From: CAVQGZ01 sp963714455
Lineage (GTDB): Bacteria > Actinomycetota > Actinomycetes > Jiangellales > Jiangellaceae
Direction: 5' to 3'
DNA: 64,000 nt
Assembly: GCA_963714455.1 (NCBI GenBank)
Contig: CAVQON010000020.1
Coordinates: 186,001-250,000 of the forward strand
Shown one piece after another: positions 35,235-44,592 of the stretch. Within the stretch, counting starts at the first letter, position 1. Every line of letters begins with the position of its first letter. Below the pieces are notes generated by a model. It did no database searches. It was given only the letters and a program-made list of their open reading frames with translations, and was not told the origin of the DNA. The translations under genes and the position numbers were made by a program.

Positions 35235-37761
35235 CCCGCAGGGCACGCTCGACGTCGGCGGCGCCCTCGCGCAGCATCCGGCTCACGGCCCGGGGGGTGT
35301 CGTCGGCGTCGGCCAGAGCCAGGGCCCGATCGATCGTGGTCCGGGCGACCTGTACCCGCGGGAACAGCCCGTCGATGATCTGCTCGGCGATGTGGAAGGT
35401 GCGCGAGGCCCAGACCTCCATCACGGCATCGAAGTACGGGTCGACGAACTCGGCGAGCACGCCTGCCTGCTCGGCGGGCATGAAGCCGGCGACCGTGGCC
35501 TCCAGCAGGTGGTTCGACAGGGCGCCCGGGCTCATGATCGCGTCCCAGGCCTCTTGCTTGGCCTCGCGGGTCGGACGGGCAGCGCGCGCCAGGGCGGCCT
35601 GACGCTCACCTGCCGCGGTGCGGTCGGCATCGAGCTGGGTGTCGATGTCGTCCACGCCCTTCTCGCCCTTGATGACGAGGCGCTGCAGCAGGTGCCAGCG
35701 CAGGTCGCGGTCGAGAGTGAGACCGGGCATGACGTACGACCCGTCGAGGATCGCGGCGATCTCGGCGAGGTCGCCGGGCGCCGACGTCGCGGCCGACCAG
35801 GCGCGTACCAGCGCCAGCTGGTGGTCGCTGCCCGGCTCCGCCTGGCGCACCCGCCGGGCCAGGCCACTGGCCCAGCGCTCACGCAGCGAGTCGCGCGAGG
35901 CCGGGTCGCTGTAGAGCTCGACAGCGGTGCGGGCCTGCATCAGCAGCGTCTGCACCACCGAGAGGCTCGACTCCCGGCCCACTCCTGACAGCACCAGCGT
36001 GACGTAGCGGCGCGCCGGCAGCTCGGCGTCGCGCAGCATGTCGGTCGCGCCCGTCCAGGCCAGCGAGCGCGGCAGCGACTCGTGCAGGTCGGCGACGTGC
36101 TTCTCCAGGGTCGACAGCGACGAGGCGTCGAAGCGGATCTTGGTGAACGTCAGGTCGTCGTCGTTGACCAGCAGCAGGTCGGCCACGCCCTGACCCACGA
36201 GTGCCGGGACGGGCGTGCGCTCGCCCTCGACGTCGATCTCGATGCGCTCGCGGCGCTTGAGGCCGTCCGGCCCGGCGTCGTAGAGGCCGATGGCGATGCG
36301 GTGCGAGCGCAGCGTGGGGTGGTCGGCCGGCGCCTCCTGGTGGATCGCCGCGTAGGTGTAGACCTCACGTCCGGCGTTGTCGGTGATCTCCAGCACCGGA
36401 CGCAGCGTGTTCACCCCGGCCGTCAGCAGCCACTGGTCCTCCCAGGCCGACAGGTCGCGTCCGCTCTGCTCCTCCAGCTTGGTGAACAGGTCGGCCAACG
36501 TGGTGTTGCCGTACTCGTGGTCGGCGAAGTAGCGCCGCAGCCCGGCGATGAAGGCGTCCCGGCCCACCCAGGCCACCAGCTGCTTGAGCACCGCGGCGCC
36601 CTTGGCGTAGGTGATGCCGTCGAAGTTGATCTCGACGTCCTGAAGGTCACGGATCTCTGCCGAGACCGGGTGGGTCGTCGGCAGCTGGTCCTGGCGCAGC
36701 GCCCACAGCTTCTCGGCCGAGGCGAAGGTGGTCCACGCCTGCGTCCAGCGGGTCGCCTCCGACTCCGCCAGCACGGAGGCCCACGTGGCGAACGACTCGT
36801 TGAGCCACAGGTCGTTCCACCACTTCATGGTGACGAGGTCGCCGAACCACATGTGGGCCATCTCGTGCAGGATCGTCTCGGCCCGCCGCTCGTAGGCGGC
36901 ATCGGTGACGCGGCTGCGGAACAGGTACTCGTCGCGGTACGTGACGCAGCCGGCGTTCTCCATCGCCCCCGCGTTGAACTCCGGCACGAAGAGCTGGTCG
37001 TAGGCGCCGAACGGGTAGGGGTAGTCGAAGAGGTCTTCGAAGAACGCGAACCCGCGCTTGGTGATGTCGAAGATCTCGTCGGCGTCGAGGTGCTCCACCA
37101 GCGACTGGCGGCAGTAGACGGCCAGCGGGACGGTGCCGTGCGCGCCGACGTACTCCGAGCGCTCCACGTGGTACGGGCCGGCGCACACCGCGGTGATGTA
37201 GCTCGAGATCGGCTTGGTCGGCTCGAACGCCCATCGTTGCGCCCCGGCCGGCGTGGCAGTGACCTCCGCGGTGGTGTTCGAGACCACCAGCCAACCCTCG
37301 GGTGCGTCGATGGTGAAGGTGAACGGTGCTTTCAGGTCGGGCTGCTCGAAGACCGCGAAGACCCGACGCGAGTCGGGCACCTCGAACTGCGAGTACAGGT
37401 AGGTCTCCTTGTCGACCGGGTCGACGAAACGGTGCAGCCCCTCGCCGGTCGTCATGTAGGAGCAGCGCGCGACAACCGTCACCTCGTTCTTCTCCCCGAT
37501 CCCGGCAAGGGCGACCCGCGCGCCGTCGAAGCACTCGGCCACCTCGAGCGTGGCCCCGTTGAGGGTCACCGACGAGACCTCCGCTGCGATCAGGTCGAGC
37601 CAGCACGGGGCGGTGGGGTCGGTGCTCGTGAAGCGCACCGTCGTGGTGGAGTCGAACGTCGGCCCGTCGGACGTCAGGTCCAGGTGTATGTCGTAGGACT
37701 GGACGGCCAGGTGGGCGGCTCGGCTCTCGGCCTCGACCCGGGTGAGGTTGGTATCCGGCAT
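35209..37761 (-). CDS. pepN: Aminopeptidase N (M1 zinc metallopeptidase)
   Basis: Removes N-terminal residues from peptides in the cytosol, finishing the work of Clp and the proteasome. 850 residues. The exopeptidase signature GAMENAG and zinc site HEMAHMWFGDLVTMKWWNDLWLNESFA (HExxH with the third Glu 18 residues on) are intact. N-terminal beta domain begins NLTRVEAESRAAHLAVQSYDIHLDL, and the C-terminal helical domain is complete. ATG at 37761 is chosen because sequence upstream in frame is not family-like. Divergent from the Mrx2-like gene. The same neighbourhood with rpiB exists in mycobacteria. Confidence 0.96.
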   Translation of the reverse strand: MPDTNLTRVEAESRAAHLAVQSYDIHLDLTSDGPTFDSTTTVRFTSTDPTAPCWLDLIAAEVSSVTLNGATLEVAECFDGARVALAGIGEKNEVTVVARCSYMTTGEGLHRFVDPVDKETYLYSQFEVPDSRRVFAVFEQPDLKAPFTFTIDAPEGWLVVSNTTAEVTATPAGAQRWAFEPTKPISSYITAVCAGPYHVERSEYVGAHGTVPLAVYCRQSLVEHLDADEIFDITKRGFAFFEDLFDYPYPFGAYDQLFVPEFNAGAMENAGCVTYRDEYLFRSRVTDAAYERRAETILHEMAHMWFGDLVTMKWWNDLWLNESFATWASVLAESEATRWTQAWTTFASAEKLWALRQDQLPTTHPVSAEIRDLQDVEINFDGITYAKGAAVLKQLVAWVGRDAFIAGLRRYFADHEYGNTTLADLFTKLEEQSGRDLSAWEDQWLLTAGVNTLRPVLEITDNAGREVYTYAAIHQEAPADHPTLRSHRIAIGLYDAGPDGLKRRERIEIDVEGERTPVPALVGQGVADLLLVNDDDLTFTKIRFDASSLSTLEKHVADLHESLPRSLAWTGATDMLRDAELPARRYVTLVLSGVGRESSLSVVQTLLMQARTAVELYSDPASRDSLRERWASGLARRVRQAEPGSDHQLALVRAWSAATSAPGDLAEIAAILDGSYVMPGLTLDRDLRWHLLQRLVIKGEKGVDDIDTQLDADRTAAGERQAALARAARPTREAKQEAWDAIMSPGALSNHLLEATVAGFMPAEQAGVLAEFVDPYFDAVMEVWASRTFHIAEQIIDGLFPRVQVARTTIDRALALADADDTPRAVSRMLREGAADVERALRAQQRDAAG

Positions 37762-37823
37762 GGCCTCGATCTTGTCACTTGCCTCGGCAGGCCGCGTCAC
37801 GCCCCCGATGCGAGCATGGACCC

Positions 37824-38432
37824 GTGCCTGCCGACTCGACCGTGGACTTCTGGTTCGACCCCCTGTGCCCCTGGGCGTGGATGACCTCACGATGGATGGA
37901 CGAGGTGGCCCGCCAGCGACCGATCGAGGTGCGGTGGCAGGTGATGTCGCTGGCCTACTTGAACCAGGGCCGCGACCTGCCCGAGGACTACTCGAGGTGG
38001 CTGGAGCGGGCGTGGGCGCCGGTGCGTGTTCTCACGGCGGCGCGGGTCGAGCACGGACGCGCCGTGGTCAAGCCGCTCTACGACGCCGTCGGCACCCGGG
38101 TGCACCTTGGGGAGCGCGACGACCTGCGCGACGTGCTCGCCGAGGCGCTGGACGAGGTGGGCCTGCCCGCCGGCCTGCTCGGCGCCGCCGACGACGACGC
38201 ATGGGATGCCGAGATCAAGTCGGAGCACCATGCCGGCATGGACCAGGTAGGAGACGACGTCGGAACGCCGGTGATCGCCGTCGGCGACGTCGCGTTCTTC
38301 GGGCCGGTCGTCAGCCCGGCCCCGACAGGCGCGGAGGCGTTGCGGCTGTTCGACGGCGTGGTCGCGGTGGCCTCGGTCGACGGGTTCTTCGAGCTCAAGC
38401 GCACCCGCACGCGAGGGCCGATCTTCTCGTGA
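37824..38432 (+). CDS. DsbA-family mycothiol-dependent reductase-like protein (monothiol CPWA variant)
   Basis: 202-residue thioredoxin-fold protein related to the mycobacterial nitroreductase/mycoredoxin Rv2466c at the same locus beside pepN. The start DSTVDFWFDPLCPWAWMTSRWM aligns with the mycobacterial active site, but the second Cys of CPWC is Ala here, leaving a single catalytic Cys. HHAGMDQVGDDVGTPVIAVGDVAFFGPVVS, including the cis-Pro (GTPV), and C-terminal FFELKRTRTRGP are conserved. A monothiol form would have to turn over through a mixed disulfide with mycothiol. GTG start at 37824. Confidence 0.9.
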   Translation: MPADSTVDFWFDPLCPWAWMTSRWMDEVARQRPIEVRWQVMSLAYLNQGRDLPEDYSRWLERAWAPVRVLTAARVEHGRAVVKPLYDAVGTRVHLGERDDLRDVLAEALDEVGLPAGLLGAADDDAWDAEIKSEHHAGMDQVGDDVGTPVIAVGDVAFFGPVVSPAPTGAEALRLFDGVVAVASVDGFFELKRTRTRGPIFS

Positions 38433-38475
38433 GCCACCTCTGACGAACCACCGCCGCCGTGACAGACTCGCAACC

Positions 38476-38949
38476 ATGCGCGTGCACATAGGTTCTGACC
38501 ATGCAGGCTTCGAGGTCAAGAACCGGCTGATCGAGTCCCTGCGATCCGACGGCATCCAGGTCGTCGACCACGGGCCCCACGTCTACGACGCCCTGGACGA
38601 CTTCCCGCCGTTCTGCATCCGCACCGCCGAGGCGGTGGCGATGGACGAGGGCTCGCTGGGAGTCGTCCTCGGCGGGTCCGGCAACGGTGAGCAGATCGCG
38701 GCGAACAAGGTCGCCGGCATCCGGGCGGCGTTGGCCTGGTCGGTCGAGACGGCCCGCTTGGCGCGTGAGCACAACAACGCCCACGTCGTCTCGGTGGGGG
38801 CCCGCATGCACTCGTTCGACGAGGTGCACCAGCTGGTCGAGGTGTTCATCCGCACCCCGTACACGAACGAGGACCGGCACAACCGGCGACTGCAGATGAT
38901 TCTGGACTACGAAGACACCGGCGAGGTGTCCGTCGCCGGCGGCGGCTGA
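38476..38949 (+). CDS. rpiB: Ribose-5-phosphate isomerase B
   Basis: Interconverts ribulose and ribose 5-phosphate in the pentose phosphate pathway. 157 residues. Motifs: RVHIGSDHAGFEVKNRL, DDFPPFCIRTAEAV, and the GGSGNGEQIAANKVAGIRAALAW loop. It is the actinobacterial subtype in which a Glu of the SGNGEQ loop replaces the usual active-site Cys. ATG at 38476. It follows the Mrx2-like gene by 43 bases, as in mycobacteria. Confidence 0.96.
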   Translation: MRVHIGSDHAGFEVKNRLIESLRSDGIQVVDHGPHVYDALDDFPPFCIRTAEAVAMDEGSLGVVLGGSGNGEQIAANKVAGIRAALAWSVETARLAREHNNAHVVSVGARMHSFDEVHQLVEVFIRTPYTNEDRHNRRLQMILDYEDTGEVSVAGGG

Positions 38950-38951
38950 GG

Positions 38952-38967
38952 CCGCGACACGTCGCGG
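38952..38967. terminator. Candidate hairpin after rpiB
   Basis: CCGCGAC and GTCGCGG pair with a two-base gap just after the rpiB stop, in the gap before the convergent Eis gene. Very GC-rich and no T tract, so assignment as a terminator is tentative. Confidence 0.3.
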
Positions 38968-39096
38968 GCGCGCAGCGCGGCCGACACGCTCACGCCGGGT
39001 CCGGCGTCGCGGGCGCCGCGTCGCGGAGCCGGAGGAGGTCCCGGGTGCGGGTCTGTCGTCGGTGTCGAGGCCATGACTGCGCACGCTACGTCGCCA

Positions 39097-40308
39097 TCAG
39101 AACATGTACGCGCACCACGGGGCCTGGTCGCCGCGCATGGCGCGGGCCAGCCGTAGTGCCGCTCCCGCGGTCTTCTCGGTCGTGCGACCCGCCGCGACGG
39201 CCCGGTTGAGGTGGTCGTCGCCGAGGTAGCCGCCGGCCAGGTCGTCCACGTCGAGGGACACGTCGGCCGGGGCGTTCGTGCGGCTCACCGTCGCACCGCT
39301 CTCGTCGCCGGCCAGCCGCCACCGCCCGGCGTTGTCGGGCAGCACCTCGTCGCTGACGTCGAGCACGACGTCGACCGGTACGGAATACGTGCGGGCCGCC
39401 AGTGCCTCGTCGAGGCGCACCAGTCGTACCCAGAGCTGATCGTCGATCGCCGGGCGCAGCCGTCGGCCGTGCTGCCACATGAGCAGCGGATGGTCGAGCG
39501 GCAGGTTCCACATCGCCGTGCTCGCCATGAGGTCGAGGTCGAGCACGACGTCGGACAGAGCGCGGGCGGCGTCAGCGGTCGTGGTCAGCATCTCGGTCAC
39601 CTCGACGGTGCCCTCCGGCGAGCCGCTGGACCAGTCGGGGCGGGTGCGGAACCAGGCGTACCCCTGGGCCTGGCCCGCGTCGTCACGCACCCGGGCGCAG
39701 CGCAGCGGGCTGGCGCCGCCGCGGTGGGCGGGCTCGTCCAGGCTCGCCTCGCGCCACGCCTGCGGGCTGCGGCTGATCATTCCGGGGTGGCGTGGGCGTA
39801 CTTGCTCGTACACGTCGACGCAGTCGGCCAGACCGTCCTCGACATCGCCCAGCACCACGGACAGGCCAAGGGGGCTGGGGGTCGAACGGGGCAGCCGGGG
39901 GAGGGTCACCACTGCCTTGCGGCTGGCCACGCCGTACCCGAAGCGTCCGTAGATGCCCGGCTCCGAGGCCCACAGCGCTGCAACCGGCTCGCCGCTGCCG
40001 CTCAGCGCTGCGAGCTGGTGGCGCATCAGCCGGGCGAAGACGCCGCGGCGGCGGTGCGTCGGCGCGACCCCGACCCACGTGACGCCGGCGGAGCCGACGA
40101 CGCCGCCCGGCACCGTGAGCTCGTGGGTGAAGGCCGCTGTGTGGCCCACCAGCGCAGCGCCATCGAAGGCCCCGACCTGTCGGTCGCGCTCAAGGACGGC
40201 GGAGGCGGCCGCCCACCGGTCGTCGCTCATGGTGTGGCCGAAAGCCCAGTCGTCGAGCCGGCGCAGGGCGGGCATGTCGTCGTCACGCAAACGGCGGATG
40301 TCGAGCAC
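39097..40308 (-). CDS. Eis-family N-acetyltransferase
   Basis: 403-residue three-domain acetyltransferase of the Eis family, which acetylates amines on aminoglycosides, polyamines or proteins. N-terminal GNAT with SAGVTWVGVAPTHRRRGVFARLMRHQLAAL (acetyl-CoA loop), EPGIYGRFGYGVA with the conserved Tyr, a second GNAT-like domain, and a C-terminal sterol-carrier-like domain. The chain ends in CAYMF; in Eis the terminal Phe carboxylate acts in catalysis, and it is preserved. GTG start at 40308. Substrate unknown; divergent from the SpoIIE phosphatase. Confidence 0.93.
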   Translation of the reverse strand: MLDIRRLRDDDMPALRRLDDWAFGHTMSDDRWAAASAVLERDRQVGAFDGAALVGHTAAFTHELTVPGGVVGSAGVTWVGVAPTHRRRGVFARLMRHQLAALSGSGEPVAALWASEPGIYGRFGYGVASRKAVVTLPRLPRSTPSPLGLSVVLGDVEDGLADCVDVYEQVRPRHPGMISRSPQAWREASLDEPAHRGGASPLRCARVRDDAGQAQGYAWFRTRPDWSSGSPEGTVEVTEMLTTTADAARALSDVVLDLDLMASTAMWNLPLDHPLLMWQHGRRLRPAIDDQLWVRLVRLDEALAARTYSVPVDVVLDVSDEVLPDNAGRWRLAGDESGATVSRTNAPADVSLDVDDLAGGYLGDDHLNRAVAAGRTTEKTAGAALRLARAMRGDQAPWCAYMF

Positions 40309-40383
40309 TCGGCCTGCCTACCAGACGCGCACAGCGTTCACACGCCCGATGCACGCCGGGCGCTGCCGATAGCCTGCCGTGCC

Positions 40384-41409
40384 ATGTCGGGCGCGCGAGT
40401 CTCCGAGCGGCGCGCTCTGGGCGTCCTCGTCGCGGTCGTCGTGGTTCTGGGGATCGGCAAGGTCGTCGCGCCCGACGCGGTTCCGGTCTCGGCCCTGGCA
40501 CTGCCGATGGTCGTCGCTGGATGGCGGCTCGACCGTCGATCGGTGCTTGTGCTCAGCGGCGTCGTCGTCGCCGCGCTCGCCGCGGCCCTCGTCACCAGCC
40601 CGTACCCGCGGACGTGGTTGGCCGCCGGAGTCGTGGTCGTGGCCTGCCTGCTGGCGCTGCGGTACGCGTCGCTGCGCCGCCGGTGGGGCTTGTCGGCGAC
40701 GGTCGGCGTCCCCCTGCTCCTCGACATCCGCGACAGGGTGCGGGCGCAGGGCGAGCCACCGGTGCTTCCCGCGGGGTGGGTCATGGCGCGGGCGCTGCGC
40801 TCGGCCGGCGGCGAGGCGATGCGCGGCGACTTCACGCTGGCGCACCGGTCCGGCGAGTGCCTGCAGGTGATGGTGGTCGACGTGTCCGGGCACGGTGTCG
40901 ACGTGGGCCCGCGGGCCGTCCAGGTCGCGGGCGCCTTCGGTGGGCTCATGGGCGTGCTGGAGCCGGACGACCTGATGCGCGCCTGCAACGACTACCTGCT
41001 GCGCCAGGAGTGGCAGCGTCACTACGCGACCGGCGTGCACGCAGCCGTCGACCTGTCCACCGGCGAGACCAGCGTGCGGGTGGCCGGGCACCCGGCGCCC
41101 CAGGTCCGCAGCGTGCACGGCTCGTGGGCGCCGGTGCCGTCGAAGGGGCCGGTGTTCGGGCTCGTGCCGGACGCAGCGTTCGTGCCTGCGTCGGTGCGAC
41201 TCGCGCCGGGCGACATGCTGGTGATGGTCTCCGACGGGGCGCTGGACGAGCGCAGCGACGCCCCGTGGGCCGGCGCAGTCGCCACAGTCGAGCTGTGGGT
41301 GGGCGACGGCATCCCGTCGGGAAGCCACCAGATGCCTGCCGTGGCCCACGCCTCCAGCGACGACCAGACGATCGTGGTCGTGCACCGGCTCGCTGCCTCG
41401 TCGGACTGA
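40384..41409 (+). CDS. SpoIIE/RsbU-type PP2C phosphatase, membrane-anchored
   Basis: 341 residues. N-terminal region has about three to four hydrophobic helices (ALGVLVAVVVVLGIGKVV; ALALPMVVAGW; VLVLSGVVVAALAAALV; WLAAGVVVVACLLAL), then a cytoplasmic SpoIIE phosphatase: RGDFTLAHRSGECLQVMVVDVSGHGVDVG, ATGVHAAVDLSTGETSVRVAGHPAP, and MLVMVSDGALDERS with metal-binding aspartates. Family members dephosphorylate anti-anti-sigma factors of the STAS type. No anti-sigma or STAS gene is adjacent, so the target is unknown. ATG at 40384. Confidence 0.92.
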   Translation: MSGARVSERRALGVLVAVVVVLGIGKVVAPDAVPVSALALPMVVAGWRLDRRSVLVLSGVVVAALAAALVTSPYPRTWLAAGVVVVACLLALRYASLRRRWGLSATVGVPLLLDIRDRVRAQGEPPVLPAGWVMARALRSAGGEAMRGDFTLAHRSGECLQVMVVDVSGHGVDVGPRAVQVAGAFGGLMGVLEPDDLMRACNDYLLRQEWQRHYATGVHAAVDLSTGETSVRVAGHPAPQVRSVHGSWAPVPSKGPVFGLVPDAAFVPASVRLAPGDMLVMVSDGALDERSDAPWAGAVATVELWVGDGIPSGSHQMPAVAHASSDDQTIVVVHRLAASSD

Positions 41410-41441
41410 CAGGCGTCGGCAGGACTGCGATGATGCCGCGC

Positions 41442-41627
41442 ATGGGACCTGACGACCCGGAGGACACCAACCCCGGCGGCCTCGACGTCGACGCGTTCAC
41501 CGATGACAACGGCCACGTGCGCTACGTCGTCTACGACGACCAGGGGGTGGCCGAGATCGCTGACGACCTGAATGGGCTGAGCCCGGCGGCGCAGCGGCGC
41601 GCAGAAGCCGAGGGCTTCGACACGTGA
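41442..41627 (+). CDS. Small conserved acidic protein
   Basis: 61-residue acidic protein with no recognised domain: MGPDDPEDTNPGGLDVDAFTDDNGHV is followed by RYVVYDDQGVAEIADDLNGLSP and a short helical tail. ATG at 41442, or one of two ATGs at 41430 and 41433. Its last codons overlap the GTG start of the HAD gene (GTGA at 41624), which supports it being real and co-translated. Confidence 0.7.
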   Translation: MGPDDPEDTNPGGLDVDAFTDDNGHVRYVVYDDQGVAEIADDLNGLSPAAQRRAEAEGFDT

Positions 41628-42334
41628 GCTTCGGTGAGCCCGGCCCGATCCACGCCGTGCTGTTCGACTTCCACTCCACGCTCGTGGACCAGGGCGACCC
41701 GCAGGCCTGGCTCGACCTGGCATGGCAGCGAGCCGGACGTGCCGAAAGCCCGGCCGAAGCCCTGGGCGCGCACGGTCGCGACGAGCTCGCCGGATGGGTG
41801 AACCGCATCTGGGAGCACGTGCGTGACATCGACCCGGGCAACGAGCGGGACCTCTCGCCGGTGCGCCACCGGGAGGTCTACGACGAGCTGATGACCCAGG
41901 TTCCTGCCGTCGACGACGACCTCGCGCACGCCCTGTACGAGTGCATGCTCGAGACCTGGATCCCCTACGACGACTCCATCCCGGTGCTCACCGAGCTGCG
42001 TCGCCGCGGGGTGCGCACCGTGCTGGTCTCCAACGTCGGCATCGACGTGCGCCCGGTGCTCGACGCGGCGGGACTCACCGGCCTGATGGACGCCGTCGTG
42101 CTCTCGTACGAGGCCGGGTCGGTCAAGCCGGCTGCCCCCATCTTCGAGACGGCCCTCGCCGCGGCCGGTGTGGCGGCCGAGAACGCCCTGATGGTTGGCG
42201 ACAGCCCGCACGACGACGCGGGCGCCGCGCTGATCGGCATCCGCACCCTGCTGCTGCCGCGCACGAGTGGCACCCGGCACGGGCTCGACCTCGTGCTCGG
42301 GCTGGTGCCCGCGAACGTCCCTAGCGACGGGTGA
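41624..42334 (+). CDS. HAD-superfamily hydrolase with His in motif I
   Basis: 236-residue HAD phosphatase-like protein. Motif I is FDFHSTLVDQ: the nucleophile Asp is present but the usual second Asp (DxD) is His, seen in some actinobacterial HAD proteins. Motif II VLVSNVGIDV, motif III SVKPAAPIFETAL and motif IV VGDSPHDDAGAAL are intact, and a helical cap lies between I and II. Substrate unknown. GTG at 41624 overlaps the small acidic gene; its 3' end overlaps the convergent copA by 14 bp. Confidence 0.9.
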   Translation: MSFGEPGPIHAVLFDFHSTLVDQGDPQAWLDLAWQRAGRAESPAEALGAHGRDELAGWVNRIWEHVRDIDPGNERDLSPVRHREVYDELMTQVPAVDDDLAHALYECMLETWIPYDDSIPVLTELRRRGVRTVLVSNVGIDVRPVLDAAGLTGLMDAVVLSYEAGSVKPAAPIFETALAAAGVAAENALMVGDSPHDDAGAALIGIRTLLLPRTSGTRHGLDLVLGLVPANVPSDG

Positions 42335-44576
42335 CGGAGTCGAAGCTGCGCAGGCGCAGGCTGTTGCTCACCACGAAGACCGACGAGAACGCCATCGCCG
42401 CGCCGGCGATCAGGGGGTTGAGCAGGGCCGCCACCGCCAGCGGGATCGCTGCGACGTTGTAGGCGAACGCCCAGAACAGGTTGCCCTTGATCGTGCGCAG
42501 GGTTCGGCGTGACAGCCGGATGGCGTCGACCGCCGCCAGCAGGTCGTCGCGCACCAGCGTGATGTCGCTGGCCTCGATCGCCACGTCCGTACCCGTGCCC
42601 ATCGCGATGCCGAGGTCGGCCTGGGCGAGCGCGGCTGCGTCGTTGACCCCGTCGCCGACCATCGCCACGACTCGGCCGTCGGCCTGAAGGCTTCGCACCA
42701 CGGCGACCTTGTCGGCGGGCAGCACCTCGGCGATCACGTCCTCGACACCGATCTCGGCCGCGATGGCGCGGGCGGCGCGCTCGTTGTCGCCGGTGAGCAG
42801 CACCGGTCGTAGCCCGAGCTCGACCAGGTGGCCCACGGCGGCGGCCGAGGTGGGCTTCACCGTGTCGGAGACCACGACCAGACCGGCGACGCTGCCGTCC
42901 CAGCCGACGGCGACCACGGTTCGTCCGGCCGACTCCGCCGCTGACCGGGCGGCATCCAGGTCGTCGGGCAGAGGCAGCGACCACTGCTCGGCAAGCCAGC
43001 CGGGACGACCGGCGGCCACCGCGCGCCCGTCGACGACGCCCGCCACGCCGAGGCCCTGGGTCGAGGCGAACCCCTCGACGCGCGGAAGGTCGCCGGCCGG
43101 CCCTGCCGCCTCGCCTGTCGCCCGGGCGTACGCGGCGATGGCAGCGGCGATGGGGTGCTCGGAGGCGTCCTCGAGCGCTCCGACGACACGCACGAGCGTC
43201 GTCGGGTCGACCCCGTCGGCGGGGACGACGTCGACCACGCGCATGGCTCCGGTCGTGACGGTGCCCGTCTTGTCGAGCACGATGGTGTCGACGCGGCGGG
43301 TCGACTCCAGGATCTCCGGACCCTTGATGACGATGCCCAGCTGGGCTCCGCGTCCGGTGCCGACCAGCAGGGCCGTCGGCGTGGCCAGCCCGAGTGCGCA
43401 CGGGCACGCGATGATGAGCACGGCGACGGCGGCGGTGAAGGCCAGCTCGGGACCCGCGTCGGCGCCGAGCCAGAAGCCGAGGGTCCACACGGCGAGGCCG
43501 ATGACGATGGGCACGAACACGGCGGAGACGCGGTCGGCGAGACGCTGCACCGGCGCCTTGCCCGACTGCGCGTCCTCGACCAGGCGAGCCATCTGGGCCA
43601 GCTGCGTGTCGCCGCCGACACGGGTAGCGCGCACCACGAGACGTCCACCGGCGTTCACCGTCGCGCCGGTCACCGGGTCGCCCGGGCCGACCTCGACCGG
43701 CACCGGCTCACCGGTCAGCATGCTGGCGTCGACCGCGGACGTGCCGGTCACCACGACACCGTCGGTGGCGATCTTCTCGCCGGGACGTACGACGAACTGC
43801 TCCTCGACCCGCAGCTCGTCGACGGCGATGCGCTGCTCCCGTCCGTCGCGCAGCACGGCGACCTCTTTGGCGCCCATGTGCAGCAGCGCACGCAGCGCGG
43901 CGCCGGAACGGCGCTTGGCGCGGGCCTCGAAGTAGCGCCCGGCAAGGATGAACGTCGTGACCGCCGCAGCCACCTCCAGGTAGATCTCGCCGGAGCCGCC
44001 TCCCCGCTCGGGAACCAGGTGAAAGCTCATCCGCATGCCGGGCATGCCGGCGTCGCCGAAGAACAGCGCATAGAGCGACCAGCCGTAGGCGGCCAGGACG
44101 CCGACGCTGATGAGCGTGTCCATCGTGGCGGCGCCGTGGCGCAGGTTCGTCCACGCGGCGCGGTGGAACGGCCAGGCCCCCCACACGACGACGGGGGAGG
44201 CCAGGGTGAGCGCGAGCCACTGCCAGTTCTCGAACTGCAACGGCGGCACCATCGACATCAGAGCCACTGGCACCGACAGCGCTGCCGAGACGAGAAGCCG
44301 GGTGCGCAACGACTCGACCTCGGGGTCGACCGGCTCGTCGTCGGCGACGAGGGCGGGTTCCGGCGGCGCAGGTTCGGCGGCGGTGTAGCCGGTCTTCTCC
44401 ACCGTGGCGATGGCGTCGGCCACGGTGAGCCCGTCGGGCAGGCTCACCTTCGCCTTCTCGGTGGCGTAGTTGACGCTTGCCTGCACGCCGGGCATCCGGT
44501 TCAGCTTCTTCTCCACCCGCGCCGCGCACGAGGCACAGGTCATGCCCCCGATCTCGAGCTCCACGCTCGTGCTCAC
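42321..44576 (-). CDS. copA: Copper-exporting P1B-type ATPase
   Basis: Pumps Cu(I) out of the cytosol. 751 residues. N-terminal metal-binding domain GGMTCASCAARVEKKLNRMPGV; membrane Cu site CPCALGLATPT; actuator SMLTGEPVPVEV; phosphorylation site VLDKTGTVTTG; and hinge VGDGVNDAAALAQADLGIAMG. These define a P1B-1 (Cu+) ATPase. It is last in the set csoR-copZ-31 aa protein-copA. GTG or ATG start at 44576 with a short gap from the small membrane protein. Induction by copper through CsoR is expected from the operator upstream. Confidence 0.97.
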   Translation of the reverse strand: MSTSVELEIGGMTCASCAARVEKKLNRMPGVQASVNYATEKAKVSLPDGLTVADAIATVEKTGYTAAEPAPPEPALVADDEPVDPEVESLRTRLLVSAALSVPVALMSMVPPLQFENWQWLALTLASPVVVWGAWPFHRAAWTNLRHGAATMDTLISVGVLAAYGWSLYALFFGDAGMPGMRMSFHLVPERGGGSGEIYLEVAAAVTTFILAGRYFEARAKRRSGAALRALLHMGAKEVAVLRDGREQRIAVDELRVEEQFVVRPGEKIATDGVVVTGTSAVDASMLTGEPVPVEVGPGDPVTGATVNAGGRLVVRATRVGGDTQLAQMARLVEDAQSGKAPVQRLADRVSAVFVPIVIGLAVWTLGFWLGADAGPELAFTAAVAVLIIACPCALGLATPTALLVGTGRGAQLGIVIKGPEILESTRRVDTIVLDKTGTVTTGAMRVVDVVPADGVDPTTLVRVVGALEDASEHPIAAAIAAYARATGEAAGPAGDLPRVEGFASTQGLGVAGVVDGRAVAAGRPGWLAEQWSLPLPDDLDAARSAAESAGRTVVAVGWDGSVAGLVVVSDTVKPTSAAAVGHLVELGLRPVLLTGDNERAARAIAAEIGVEDVIAEVLPADKVAVVRSLQADGRVVAMVGDGVNDAAALAQADLGIAMGTGTDVAIEASDITLVRDDLLAAVDAIRLSRRTLRTIKGNLFWAFAYNVAAIPLAVAALLNPLIAGAAMAFSSVFVVSNSLRLRSFDSVTRR

Positions 44577-44592
44577 GTGATCACCTCACCGG

